Counted from the first letter of the stretch, positions 9,850 to 20,373 are shown. The stretch is DNA of 64,000 nucleotides from Eimeria necatrix (GCF_000499385.1 NW_013651701.1:66751-130750), one strand, 5' to 3'. Made by a program: numbers and translations. The notes: generated by a model from the letters alone, not told the origin.

Positions 9850-12800
9850 TTACAGCGCTTTGAAAGGGGAGCCTGTTACGGGGGCCTTCTGGAGGCAACG
9901 GTAGTACGCCTGTGCCTGTTCCTCGGTAGCCAGAAGGAAAGGATAGCCATCGAAGTTGAGCAAAAGACACTCTTGTGGGGTTTGGAATTTAATGGTGGTG
10001 GGTTTATAAACGTCTTCAGCATCCCCCACGATTTCCGTTGCTCCGAAGTGTGTGCCTTCCTGCAGGCCTTCCATTTTGCATGGCTGGCACTTGCTGCCGG
10101 CTGTTGCTGCGGCTTCTGCTGCTTTCTCTTCCGCCTCTGCTGCCGCAGCTGCCTCTGCTTCTTTAGAGGATATGTGCGCAACAGCTGATGGAACATCGGC
10201 CACCGACAGCGCCACATGCAAAAACCCTGGGTGCACAGACACCTGAGCAGCAACAGCAGCAGCAACAGAAACGCCGCCTGAAGGTCTCACATAGGCTCCC
10301 TAGCCCTCCCTAGCATTTTGTCCCAGGCCTAGCAATCCCACTGCTGCCTACAAACACTATTAATTGGTGCAGCTTTTTGCACAGATATGTCTGATCAGAG
10401 CTTGGCCATACGACACCCACACGAAAATGATGTGCACATGCATAGGGCCGGCCCTCTGCAGCAAAACTGCACCAGGACCGGCAGCTAAATCTCCTGCTGC
10501 GAACTCAAGACAAACAGCTCACCACGTTCTCGTCGTAGGCATAGGCCACCTGGACTTGTGGCACCTCACGTTCTGCTGCTTCCGTCCTGAAGACTTCAGC
10601 AGCAGCGGCGGGAGGGTCCTGCGCTGCAGGTCCTTCCCACTCTGTGGGAACAGTGGAAGTTTCCCCGTAGAGGCCCTGGTCTCCTGCTGCAGCTATTGCA
10701 GCAGCAACAGCAGCAGCAGCTGCTTTTGCGCCTTCGCTGGCCCCGGCCTTCGCCCGAAGGGCTGCTGCTTCGCACGCGTATGTGCGGCTGGTGGCAGCAA
10801 AACGAGTCCAAGGGTGCAGCCGCTCCAGCAAGTGGCTCTTGTAGCGCAGGAGCTGCAGCAGCCCGCAGCACAGCAGCAGTTTTCAAATCTTTCTCGCCAG
10901 ATCTTTTTCTGTTTTTTTGTTCCCTTTTAATTTATGACAGCGCCCGCCTCTGTGCTTCTAACTTGCCCGCTGTGAATGCTTCGCTCGCTGCCACAGCTGC
11001 TCTGTTTGCTTCTGCTTCTCTTTGCGTGATTCTGTTGACTTGCTATAGTTTTCGTTGCTGTCTTCGGCTCCTAATGCTTCTTCGCTCTATCTTATCTCAA
11101 TTCTGTTTCTACTTCTCAGTCTGCGTGCAAATTCCTCTCTCACTCCCCTGCCTACATGCGTTTCTTGTCTCTGTCTGCGCCTTTGCTCGTCTCCGTTTCC
11201 ATTCCTCTTTGTCTTTTTATTTTATTGTGCGTTGCTCTCATTGTGACTCTCTGTTTCATAGCTCGCTACCTAGCCTCCAAGCTGCTGCGGACGCTGCTGC
11301 TGCCTCTACCGGCCTGCAGGTCCTGCTGCTCCCTTTGGATTTATTACATTGCTGCTTTCCCTCTAGTTAGCCTTTGAGACCCCTACGGGAGTCTGAGCTT
11401 CTCGCTTACTTGCATCTGCAGCATAGAGCCAAAGAAGCGATCGGCAGCAACTGGAGATGACGTGTAGAGTCGAATCTGCTCACATTCACAGGGAAGGCAG
11501 CAGCAGCAGCAGCTACAGCAGCAACAGCAGCAGAGTCTCCATCATGGCTCTGTGACCATGTCCCTCTCTTGTCGCTGCTGCTGGTGCTTCAAAATAGACG
11601 GAAAAGCAGCCCTACCTTCTGCAGTCTGGGCGAAAGGGGCCCCTTGTGCTGCAGTGCAGTGCCAGCTGCTGCTGCTTCCCTCTCCCGCTGCCGCTGCTGT
11701 TGCTGTTGCTCCAGCTCGTCAAGTATACGCTGCTGCTCGTTAAATACCGCCAGTTTTCTCTGCAGCTCCTGCTGCCGCTTCGTCAGCCTGTCGCGTTCCT
11801 GCTGCTGCTGCTCTTTCTGCTGCTCCTCCTGGTGCTGCTGCTGTTGCTGCTCGAGTTGTAGCAGCAACTTTTCCACTTCGTCGAGTTGCTGCAGCAGCTG
11901 CTGCTTCTCCTTTTGCCTGGAAATGTCAGCCTCCTGCTCCGCCATGTAGTTTTGCCAAGTATTGATTGCTGCTTCCTGCTTCCTCGCCTGTTCACTAAGA
12001 CCAATGCTGCTGCAGCTGCTGCTGCTCGTCAGCTGCAGCACTTCCACCCCGTTCCCGTCGGGGTCCAGCATGAAGCAGCTCTGGCCCCAAATCTCTTGCC
12101 GCGCCTAAACGCAAGTTTAAACTCAAGACCCTGACCCCTGACAGCTAAGCAGCAGCAGAGCTGCTGCTGCTTCTTAAAGAAAGAAAGCTAGGGTTTAGCG
12201 TTTAGGGTTTAAGGTTAAGGGTTTAGAGCTGAGGGTTTAGGGTTTAGAGTGTAAGACCCACGTCTTGGTCTGGTACCATCGAAGGCACCTGCTTTCGCTT
12301 GGCGGGGAAGTGCAGCAGCTTGCCTCCAGCCTGCTGCACTTGCTGCTGCTGCAGCTGCTGCAGCGACGGCAGCAAAAACGAAAGTCCGAAGAAGCCATGA
12401 TGGCCCCTGTCATATCTTCCTCTCCGCCTCTCATATCCACGCATGCGCGACAAGCTGGGCAGCAAACTGCTGCTGCTTCTGCTGCTGCTGCTGCTGCACT
12501 GGCCTGTCTGCCGCAGCGCCTCCTGCTGCTGGAAAGCAGCAACTGCAGCAACCAGATCGCTTTCTTCTTTTCTTAGCGCCGCTGCTGCTGCTGCTTCGGC
12601 CTCTCGCTGCTGCTGCGCCCATCTGCTGCTGTAGATCAGCTCCAGCTTGGGGCCCTGAGGGGGCCCCCCAGCAGAAGCCTCGGGGGGGCCCTCCGGGGGG
12701 CCCCCTGCTGCAGTTGCTGCAGCAGCCTCTGGGCCATACCCCAGCAGCACAATCCGATCTACGGGAATGCTGCTGCCCCCCGCAAGAGACACGCGGCCGC

Positions 12801-13410
12801 TCAGGGGCTCCCACAAGTGAGGGGACTGCTGCTGCAGCGCGGGGGGGGCCCCCTCAGGGGGTCCCCCTGGGGGCCCCTCAGGGGGCCCCCCTGGGGGCCC
12901 CTCAGGGGGCCCCCCCGGGGGCCCCCATAGCCCCAAAACCTTCATGCCCAGAAGCTGCGTGTAAAAATGCACCATCTTCTCTAAGTTCAGAGTCAGCAGG
13001 CGCACGTGCAGCAGCCGAGAGGCCCCCAGTGGCTCTCTGTGGGCTGCTGCTGCTGCCGGCAGTGCTGCAGCAGCTGCTGCTGCTTCTGGCGCTTCTGCTG
13101 CTGTCGATGCTGCTTCGCTTGCTGCTGCTGCTGCTGACGCTGCTGCTGCTCTTGTTGCTGCTGCCCCTTGTGCATGAGCTATTGGCTTCGGCGCTATGCG
13201 CAGCGGAATTGGAGAATGCGGAAGCAGAATGGCTGCTGGAGAGGAAGTAGCAGCAGCGGCAGCAGCAGCAGCAGCAGCAGCAGTTGCTGCTGCTGCTGCC
13301 GAGTCATTGCTGCTGTACGACTGCGAGCTGAAGTTTGCTTGAAGATGCGGCAGCACAAAGGCTTGAGAAGTGCTGCTAAGGAATGCCAAGACGATTAGCA
13401 CTGCTGCTGT

Positions 13411-13441
<31 letters not shown>

Positions 13442-13521
13442 CGGTGCGTGGGCAGCAAACGTGGGGGCCCCCAGAAGCAGAGGCAGCATGAAGTCATCGC
13501 CGAATGCAGCAAAGACCCCAT
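9850..13521 (-). CDS. Two-module glyoxalase/VOC-fold protein with hydrophobic leader
   Basis: Four exons join in phase 0: 13521-12262, 12104-11616, 10852-10523 and 10242-9850, giving 823 aa. The ATG at 13521 precedes an Ala-rich hydrophobic segment (about residues 32-50, ending VLIVLAFLSSTSQAFVLP) that looks like a signal anchor and could start a bipartite plastid leader. The first module has LLHVRLLTLNLEKMVHFY, typical of a glyoxalase first strand and helix with a metal-ligand His, then LELIYSS with the acidic ligand, then GFFGLSF where the family usually has GHIGI, and FMLDPDGNGVEVLQL with the last Glu. The second module keeps HPGFLHVALSV but ends CLLLNFDGYPFLLA, without the Glu. A Gln/Glu-rich coiled coil (exon 2) separates the modules. 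Family members detoxify methylglyoxal with glutathione; activity here is uncertain because two ligand positions look changed. Confidence 0.7.
12189..12250 (+). repeat. Telomere-like TTTAGGG repeats in a glyoxalase intron
   Basis: Several imperfect GGGTTTAG units lie within intron 1 of the minus-strand glyoxalase-like gene (12105-12261). On the transcribed strand they read CCCTAAA. The units stop about a dozen bases short of the splice donor. Confidence 0.85.
12645..12930. repeat. GGGGCCCC island inside coding sequence
   Basis: Repeated G-runs and C-runs (GGGGGCCCCC palindromes) fall inside exon 1 of the glyoxalase-like gene and encode a [15 protein letters not shown] loop within the first VOC module, between FYTQLLGMKVLGLWG and the next strand. 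It is readable in both strands and would fold as strong hairpins. Confidence 0.75.
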
Positions 13522-14339
13522 GAGTTTGGGAATGCTGAGGGGCCCCCACAGCAAAGCAGGGGCCCCCAGCTGCGCATGCAGCTACAGTAAGCAGCAAGGC
13601 ATAGACCGCAGCCTGCAGTGCTCGGGGCTGGGGGCCCCGAGTGCCGGCAGCAGCTGCAGCAGCAGAGGTGTCTGCAGCAGCAGAAGCGCTGGCGTGGGTG
13701 TAGATCTGCAGCAGCAGCAGCAGCAGCAGCAAATCGAGCAGGGAAGGCAAGCCCTTCCCTCTCGGGACTCCTCGCCTGCTGGTGCTGCGCAGCTGTCTGC
13801 GCAGCGTGGGCAGAGTGTATGTCCACTTTAAGCAGATAATCAACAGACAGAAGCCAGTCAAAACTTAACAAATTAAAATTAATTCCGCTGCTGCCACAAC
13901 TCCCACATAAACGTTGGGAAGTGAGCCCCCCAGAGGCTCTCGAGGGTGGGACAAGGGGCCCCTTGAGCAGGGGGCCCCTTAGGGGCCCCTGGCAGGATTC
14001 CCTCTCTGCGGCTTGACGTGATGTTAGCTTATTTGTCTTCAAATGCTTCAATTTTATTATATTTTGCATATTTTTCCTCCGTAATTATTGGGGATCCCTG
14101 CGTTCTTCACTCCTCCCCTGCGGAGGGCGGGGCCCCCTGGGGTCTTGGCCGACAGTGTGGCGATCCTCTTCTTTCTCCCGCGAAAATCCGAACGAAAACA
14201 TTTTAGTTTATTTTATTTGTTTATTTTGTCAATTTCAATCAAATTTTGTCTATGAAACGGTGATAAACGCGCCGGAACCCCCGGGCTCGTCGTGCACAGA
14301 GTGCACAGGCAGCCCAGGGGCCTCGAACTTCAGCCCAGC
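13522..14339. promoter_or_regulatory. Divergent intergenic region, likely shared promoter
   Basis: About 0.8 kb separates the start of the minus-strand glyoxalase-like gene from the start of the plus-strand IF-3 gene. The half nearest 14020-14260 is AT-rich (runs such as TTTTATTATATTTTG) against a GC-rich background, which suits an apicomplexan promoter or 5' UTR. No defined motif is claimed. Confidence 0.4.
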
Positions 14340-15133
14340 ATGAAATTGCGAGCTGTTTCCTTCTGTCTGCTGCTACTTCTTTGCAGCGGCTTATGTCGAG
14401 GCTTTCGTAGCTCCCCTGGGACCCCCTCTTGCCTCATTTCTCCCGCAGCTAGCTCCTACACTGCCCATAGACTGAGGCGGGGGGGCCCCCTAGGGGCCCC
14501 CCAGGCGCCCCTAGCAGGCGCTCTGGGCCGCTTGCTTGCGGGGCCCTTCGCAGGGGACCCGGAGGAGTACTTGAAGCTGAGGAATACAGTTGAAAACCTT
14601 TCGGACTTCGAGGGGGGGCAGCAAATGCTGCGGCAGATGCTGCAGCGGCAGGAGAGCGAGCTGCAGCAGCACCAACACCCAGACTTTGCTGCTGCAAACT
14701 ACAATAAAGTGAGGGCGCCTTGGCTTGTTTCTGTGGCTGCTCAGGGTCCCCATCTTTGCCTGGGGAGGAAATAGATAGTTCATAGTCTTTCTTTCTGTCT
14801 TTAGTTTTAGGGTTTCGGATTTAGGGTTTAGGGTTTAGGGTTTACGGATCTGCGCAGACTCGAGCCTTGAGGGCAAAGGCTTCTAAACAACCACGCAAGA
14901 AAGAGATCAAGCTGAGTGCCCGGTAACCCACCGCAGATACTGCTGCTGCTGCTGCTGCTAGCGCTGCTGCTGCTGCTAGCGCTGCTGCTGCTGCTGCTGT
15001 CACTGCTGCAGCAGCAGCTCTACTCAGCTGCAGTCGCTGCCTCGCATCCTGATAGTAGTGTCAGGGGAGTTTGGAAGTCTGGCAGCAGCAGCAGCAGCAC
15101 CGAGAGGGACAGGAGCAGCACAGAGAGTGACAC

Positions 15134-15175
<42 letters not shown>

Positions 15176-15898
15176 GCGGAGTTTGCATAATTGGCTTCTT
15201 TCTTCAGGATTGCTGCGGGGGACCTCCAGCAGAAGGCGCGGCAGGCGCGGGTCTTCTTAGAAGGGAAGCATCAGGTGTGTCTGCTGCACCCAGCAGCAAA
15301 GAGCAGCAGCAAATTCAAAAGAAGAAAAATAATAATAAATTAAAATGAGGCAAACAAAAGAAAACAAAAAATGAATTGTTTAGAACTTCTGAAGAGGCAG
15401 TCTGCCTGCCGGCAGCAGCGACAGCAGCCCGCTGGCGCCGCAGCAGCAGCAGCAAAAGCAGCAGCAGCACAATGCACGTTTGCCAGCAGCAGCAGCACTC
15501 ACGACACGTGGGCAGCAGCAGCAGCAGCAGACTCCCCCGCCCTGGAAGCTGTCTATACACTGCAGAGCTCTAAGCGAAGAAGCATGGAGAAGATCTGCTG
15601 CAGCAGTTTGCTGCAGCAATTCACTTTTTTCTTTTTCAGGTTTTGCTGCAGCAATTCACTTCTTTTTCCTCAGGTTGTGCTGCAGCAATTCACTTTTTTC
15701 TTTTTCAGGTTAAGTTCACGCTGCAGCTGAGGGGCCGCGAGCGGCTCTCCCCAGAAAACCACCTGCCGCTGCTGCAGCAGCTGCAGCAGCTGCTGCAGGA
15801 TGTGGGGCAGCCTGCAGCAGCACCTCAGGCGAAGGGCCCCTGCTCTGTCCTCACTCTCTTTCTACAGCCGAAGAAGAAGCACGGCCGCGCCAAAATCA

Positions 15899-15939
<41 letters not shown>

Positions 15940-15981
15940 ACAGACATGGAAGACACAAACGGAGCTGCAGCACAACCCTAG
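14340..15981 (+). CDS. Organellar translation initiation factor IF-3, C-terminal domain (gene model incomplete)
   Basis: Exon 1 is 14340-14708. It starts MKLRAVSFCLLLLLCSGLC, a clear signal peptide, followed by a Ser/Arg-containing stretch suitable as a plastid transit peptide. A later exon, 15208-15274, encodes IAAGDLQQKARQARVFLEG. The last exon, 15709-15981, encodes VKFTLQLRGRERLSPENHL and later LTLFLQPKKKHG. These three blocks match, in order, the IF-3 C-terminal domain: the helix before the central strands, the KVxxRFRGRE strand, and the terminal basic strand. Exon 1 ends in phase 0 and the 15208 exon needs phase 2, so one exon between 14709 and 15207 is missing from this model. The IF-3 N-terminal domain is not seen. 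The expected role is 30S ribosome binding in the apicoplast. The last exon ends with a long Gln run. Confidence 0.7.
14803..14844 (+). repeat. Telomere-like TTTAGGG repeats in an IF-3 intron
   Basis: A short run of TTTAGGG units, about five including imperfect ones, lies about 100 bases downstream of the exon 1 donor of the IF-3 gene, in sense orientation. Confidence 0.85.
15605..15715 (+). repeat. Triplicated 3' splice acceptor unit
   Basis: Three tandem, nearly identical 34-35 base units each read GCTGCAGCAATTCACTT, then a T-rich tract, then CAGGTT. The CAGs end at 15639, 15673 and 15708. Each unit is a full acceptor (pyrimidine tract plus CAG) for the last exon of the IF-3 gene. The third is the one that gives the conserved strand VKFTLQLRG directly. 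Confidence 0.85.
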
Positions 15982-16054
15982 AAGCCCCACAGCTTTTGAG
16001 CGCAGCAGCAGCTCGCTGCACAACCTCCCATGGAACGGTCTTTGATCTGAGCTA

Positions 16055-16590
16055 GCATGCCAGCAAGCCAGCAGTTCGAGCTAGCTAGCTATCCAGCTAG
16101 CTAGCTAGCTAGCCAACTAGCTAGCCAGCTCGCTAGCTAGCTAGTTACCCGGTGAGGGGCCCTGCTAGCTAGCTGGGTTGGCTAGCACGCCCTTTAGGCG
16201 GTCACTGCAGTGGTTGGGCTGTGACTTGCTGCTGCAGCAGCTGAGTGACCGAGTGCAGCAGCAGCTGCATTCAGCGCAGCAGCAATCCAAGCAGCTGCAG
16301 CCAGCTAGCTGCAGCAGCAGCAGAAACCCACCTTCAGTCGTTCTTCCTACGCAGAGAAGCACTAACTGCCCGAGTAGCTCCTTAGCTAGCTACCTGGCAA
16401 GGCAACTATCAGCTAGCTGCTGCTGCTCAGCTAGCCAGCCCTCAGCTAGCTACCTGGCGAGGCAGAGGCAGCCGCCGAGCGACTTAGCTAGCTAGCCAGC
16501 CAGTTTGCTACCTAGTCATCTAGCTGGCTAGTTAGCTAGCTAGTTACCTAGCTAGTCAGCTAGCTAGCTAGCTAGCTAGCGGGTAGCCCG
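16055..16590. repeat. TAGC tetranucleotide array (interrupted)
   Basis: Palindromic AGCTAGCT units, with CAGC, TGGC and TACC variants, cover 16055-16185 and 16375-16590. The unit reads the same on both strands. In one frame pair it carries TAG/CTA stops, so the array interrupts open reading frames. Confidence 0.9.
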
Positions 16591-16689
16591 CCGCCTCTGC
16601 AGCTAGCTGGAGAGCCCTCAGCTGCACAAAAGGCCCCCTCCAGCAACAAAAGAAGGAATTACTTCCCTTGCTGCTGCTTGAGGGCATCT

Positions 16690-17215
16690 TTGGGACCTCT
16701 GGAGGCCCCCTGTGCCCTCTTGGGGGCCCCTCAGTTTTTATTCCTTGTCTAAGAAGCCCCAAAAGGCTTTTTAGGGGCTTCTCATGGGCCCCACAGTGGC
16801 GCCTCTATAAGATCCTTGTGGGGCCCCCATGTGCTTCAAAACGACCCCCTTGGGGCCCCCCACAGGCCTTGAAAAGGCCCTTTTGAGGCCCTTTTGGAGT
16901 TTGAAAAGACCCCTTTAGGGCCTCCCGCAGACCTAAAAAGACCTTTTTGGGGTCCCTCAGGGGCCCAAAACGGTCTTTTTAGGTCCCCTCTGGGGCCCTT
17001 AGGGGCCCCAGAGGGGCTCCTGGGGGGCCCCAGTGGGGACCCCTGGGGGGCCCCAGTGGGGACCCCTGGGGGGCCCCAGTGGGGACCCCTGGGGGGCCCC
17101 AAAAGGGCCCCAGCGGGGCCCCAGAGGGGCCCCAGCGAGACCCCAGAGGGGCCCCAGAAGGGCCCCCCAGGGGCCCCTCTGGGACCCTGGGGGGCCCCTC
17201 TGGGACTTCTAGGCC
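16690..17215. repeat. GGGGCCCC island with tandem 24-base unit
   Basis: The 5' part alternates CCCCTTTGGGG-type blocks. From 17025 to 17105 a unit built from GGGGACCCCTGGGGGGCCCC is repeated about four times. Both strands stay open and would encode Gly-Pro-rich peptides (GGPQWGP type), but there is no supporting start or conserved block, so I treat it as non-coding. Confidence 0.8.
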
Positions 17216-17232
17216 TCTACGGGCTGCGCTGT

Positions 17233-17745
17233 TCACCCCTCCAGCTTTTGGTTGCGCTCGCTCCTACGGAGGATCTGCTGCTGCTGCTGTTGCTGCTGCT
17301 GCTGTTGCTGCTGCCGGTTTTGCTGCTGCCTGCTCTGCTGGTGCTGATGCTGATGCTGCTGCTGCCTGTCCTGCTGCTGCCTATCCTGCTGCTGCCTATT
17401 CTGCTGCTGCAGCAGCAGCAGCTGCCGCCACACGAGGTCCTGGAACTCGTCGCTCTGCAGCGCAGCCGCGATTGCCTGCCTTAGAGACGCCCGCGAAACA
17501 ACAGTGGTCTCCTCGTCTGCTGCTGCTGCTGCTGCTGGGAATGCTGCTGCAGCATCTGCTGCTGTTGCTGTTTCTGCTGCGGTCGACGCCACAGGGACCC
17601 CTGCTGATTCCAGCGCTGCTGCTGCTGCGTCATCGGTTGCTGCAGTCCCTGGGGCTCCTGTGCACTCCCGCTGCAGCAGCGCGAAGATAGCAGCAGCAGC
17701 AGCAGCAGCAGCAGCCCATAGACAGCAAGAACAGCCACCACACAT
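17233..17745 (-). CDS. Hypothetical 170-aa protein, Cys-rich N-terminus and Gln-rich C-terminus
   Basis: A true ATG at 17745 opens the frame with MCGGCSCCLW, then an Ala-rich hydrophobic helix (residues 11-22). A mixed-composition block, ASLRQAIAAALQSDEFQDLV (about residues 91-110), precedes a Gln/Arg/His repeat and a basic end. The central block is amphipathic and does not come from triplet runs, which is the main reason to list it. The N-terminal Cys cluster before a hydrophobic helix could be acylated, but this is a guess. No family recognised. The gene lies between two repeat arrays. Confidence 0.35.
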   Translation of the reverse strand: MCGGCSCCLWAAAAAAAAAIFALLQRECTGAPGTAATDDAAAAALESAGVPVASTAAETATAADAAAAFPAAAAAADEETTVVSRASLRQAIAAALQSDEFQDLVWRQLLLLQQQNRQQQDRQQQDRQQQHQHQHQQSRQQQNRQQQQQQQQQQQQQILRRSERNQKLEG

Positions 17746-17764
17746 GCGCAGAGCTTACTAGACA

Positions 17765-17895
17765 CTGAGCTTCCTAGCTACACAGCCAGCTGCGCAGGCT
17801 AGCTGCTGAGCCAGCTAACTGGCTGGCTAGCTATCTGGCTGGCCAGCTAGCTAGCTAGCCAGCTAGCTAGCTAGCCAGCTAGCTAGCTAGCTAGG
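17765..17895. repeat. TAGC tetranucleotide array at the Dcp1 3' end
   Basis: A nearly pure GCTAGCTAGCTAGCC series. It directly abuts the proposed stop codon of the minus-strand Dcp1-like gene at about 17887. Confidence 0.9.
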
Positions 17896-18015
17896 CGTGA
17901 GACATAGCAGGTGCCCATGCCTCACTGTGAGCATCTGCAGCAGCGACTGCTGCGAAAACGCTTTGGGGTAGTTGCAGCTACGGGACGGAGACAAGGGTGC
18001 GGAGCGTGCAATTGG

Positions 18016-18050
<35 letters not shown>

Positions 18051-18203
18051 GCGCTGCTGCTGCTGCTTGGGGTGCTGCTGCTGCTGTTGGCGCCGTTGCT
18101 GCGCGCACAAAACGTGCGGGCTCTCCGCCCCGCTTTTGCTCTGAGGGCCGCCTGAGGCCGCCTGCTGGGTCACGCGGAGCAGCATCAGCTGCTTGCTGCA
18201 GTC

Positions 18204-18247
<44 letters not shown>

Positions 18248-18872
18248 AGCTTTTGCTCACGTTGCTGCCACCAGTGCTGCTGTGGCTCCTGGCGCTGCTG
18301 CTGCTCTTGTCCCGGCGGCTGCAGATACCGCTGCGGTCTCTCCTTCGGCAGTTGTGGTTTCTGGTGCTGCGGCTGTTGGCTCTGCCGCTGCTGCTGCTGC
18401 CGTTGCTGCTGCTGCTGCTCCTGCTGCTGCCGTTGCTGCTGCAGCTCTTCCTGCTGCTGCTGCAGCAGCTGCTGCTGCAGCTGCTGCCTGTCCCGCTGCA
18501 CCTGCTGTCGCTCCTGCTGCACATGACCGCTTTCCGGCTGCAGCTGCTCGTGCTGCTGCTGCTGCCGATGTTCCCTGTGCTGCCGCAGCAAACTAATAAT
18601 TGCTTTTCCTCCGTCTGCTGCTGAAGAGGGCAGACTTCTCGTTCTCGGCGGCGCTGTCTGAGCCTCTGCTGCTGCACTTGCTGCTGCCGTGTCGGCTGCT
18701 GCTGCACTTGCTGCTGCTGTGCTTGCTGCTGCTGTATTTGCTGCTGCTGTGTTTGCTGCTGCTGCTGCCCCCGCAGACTTCGCAGCAAGCCTCCCGCTCG
18801 CTGTCTCGTATGAATGCTCAAAGGCGCTCGGTATTGGCACGCCTCCAGTCAAGAAAGACAGCAACGCCTGAG

Positions 18873-18904
<32 letters not shown>

Positions 18905-19190
18905 TTCAGCCGCAGCAGCAACGGGTGTAGCAGCAGCAGCGAGACACTGGGGTATACTGCAGCAGCAGCAGGCGCCGCGTAGCTGCAAAAAAGCCATGAA
19001 AGCCCTTTCATGCACACCGCAAGCCGTTCTAAGCAGCAAATAATTTAGCAGCAACAGCAGCAGCAGCAGCAACAGCTGCTGCTGCTGCTGCTACTGCCCA
19101 GCGGCGCACTTTGCCTGCATTCTCTCCAGCTGGATCCCTTGCTCTCTCGTGCGGCCGCTGCTGCTGCGCTTGTTTCCCTTGCCTCACGAT

Positions 19191-19227
<37 letters not shown>

Positions 19228-19442
19228 TGCTGCTGCGGCGGCAAGCCCGGGAGAGACGCCACGTTCTGCGCTACCGCGCCTCCTCCCCCTGCTGCTGCTG
19301 CTGCTGTTGCTGCTGTTGCTGCTGCTGCTGCTGGCTCCGAGCTTTGCCCTTCAGACTCAAGCAGCTCTCGCAGCGCCTCCTGCAGCCGCAGCCTTTCTTC
19401 GTCGCTGTGCATCCACAGCCCGTAAACTGCATATTGATCCTG

Positions 19443-19481
<39 letters not shown>

Positions 19482-19564
19482 ATCGACCTCAGCGCCACAA
19501 TGCAGCAGCAGTAGCACCAGCAGAGGCGCGCACGGCAGACAGATACACCTCGCCTCAGAAAAGG

Positions 19565-19597
<33 letters not shown>

Positions 19598-19643
19598 CAG
19601 ACCTGGCCCTCAAGCCCAGAGTGTTGGCCCACGCAGTGAAATA

Positions 19644-19681
<38 letters not shown>

Positions 19682-19780
19682 CTGTGGCCAGACCCTACGG
19701 CTGCCTTTTGGCGAAGACGGCAGAGTCAACACCAGCACCAGCAACAGCAGCAGCAGCACGAGCAGCCGCAGCAGCAGCAG

Positions 19781-19825
<45 letters not shown>

Positions 19826-20329
19826 GAGCGCACCTCGTTGGCCTCGGGAATCTTGTAGAAGACGTGGCTGGGCCCCGCCTCGACAATGAAGTTGGGGCCG
19901 GGGAAAATGTCTTGGAAGAAAACTTCTTCTCTGCACTGGTTGATGATGAACATGCGGTACTTAGCAGCACCTGCTGCTGCTGCTGCTGCTCCCGTTGCTG
20001 CTGCTCCTGCTGCTGCTCCTGCTGCACCCCCGGGGGCCTCGAACAAAGGACTTCGCCGGTGACCCCCCTTGTCCCCGCCATAGCGCAAATACATTTCCGA
20101 AGTCAGGGGCTGCTCGTGGCACGGCAGCAGCAAACAGCCCCACGAGGGGGCCCCCCCCGGGGGGGGGCCCCGGGGGGCCCCCGGGGGTACCCTCCGCTGG
20201 GTCAAGTGGAGGCCCCCCACAACATCCATTTTATTCCAAACCTTTCGAGCCACATCGAGGCGGTAAAGAGCCACGAAAGAGACTTGACAAATGATGCGCG
20301 TCACGCTCGCGTCGTAGCTGTGCAGGCAC
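17887..20329 (-). CDS. mRNA-decapping subunit Dcp1-like protein (5' end missing)
   Basis: Conserved blocks follow the Dcp1 EVH1 order. Exon 20329-20191 encodes VTRIICQVSFVALYRLD and later NKMDVVGGLHLTQR, matching the IL-x-ASHVALY and EGTLFIVQR positions. The block 19959-19834 encodes YRMFIINQCREEVFF and FYKIPEANE. The exon from 19439 encodes DQYAVYGLWMHSDEERLRLQ, matching the family's SIYGIWFYDKEE signature. The frame is continuous from 20191 to 19959, so that 231-base stretch is either an intron or an in-frame insertion. A phase-0 donor at 19110 fits an acceptor at 18867, whose exon encodes ALLSFLTGGVPIPSAF, a very long Gln tract and a C-terminus ending at 17887. The first exon lies upstream of 20330 and was not found. 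Dcp1 activates Dcp2 for cytoplasmic cap removal. The C-terminal half beyond EVH1 is assigned by splice fit only. Confidence 0.68.
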
Positions 20330-20331
20330 CT

Positions 20332-20373
<42 letters not shown>

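Larger units (their letters stand above)
15982..17232. other. Repeat-only interval between IF-3 and a small minus-strand ORF
   Basis: No gene is recognised. The interval is made of the TAGC array and the GGGGCCCC island listed separately, plus CAG-rich patches near 16200-16330. Confidence 0.6.

Noticed and set aside
9451..10188. Plus-strand frame with Cys/Phe/Leu-rich C-terminus
   Set aside because: It is antisense to exon 4 of the glyoxalase-like gene, which has recognisable VOC motifs and clean splice sites.
16055..16590. CRISPR-like array
   Set aside because: The repeats are 4 bases long without unique spacers, and the genome is eukaryotic.
18193..18624. Poly-Leu frame resembling a multi-pass membrane protein
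   Set aside because: It is the complement of the Gln tract of the Dcp1-like gene; CTG runs give Leu in this frame, not real membrane helices.
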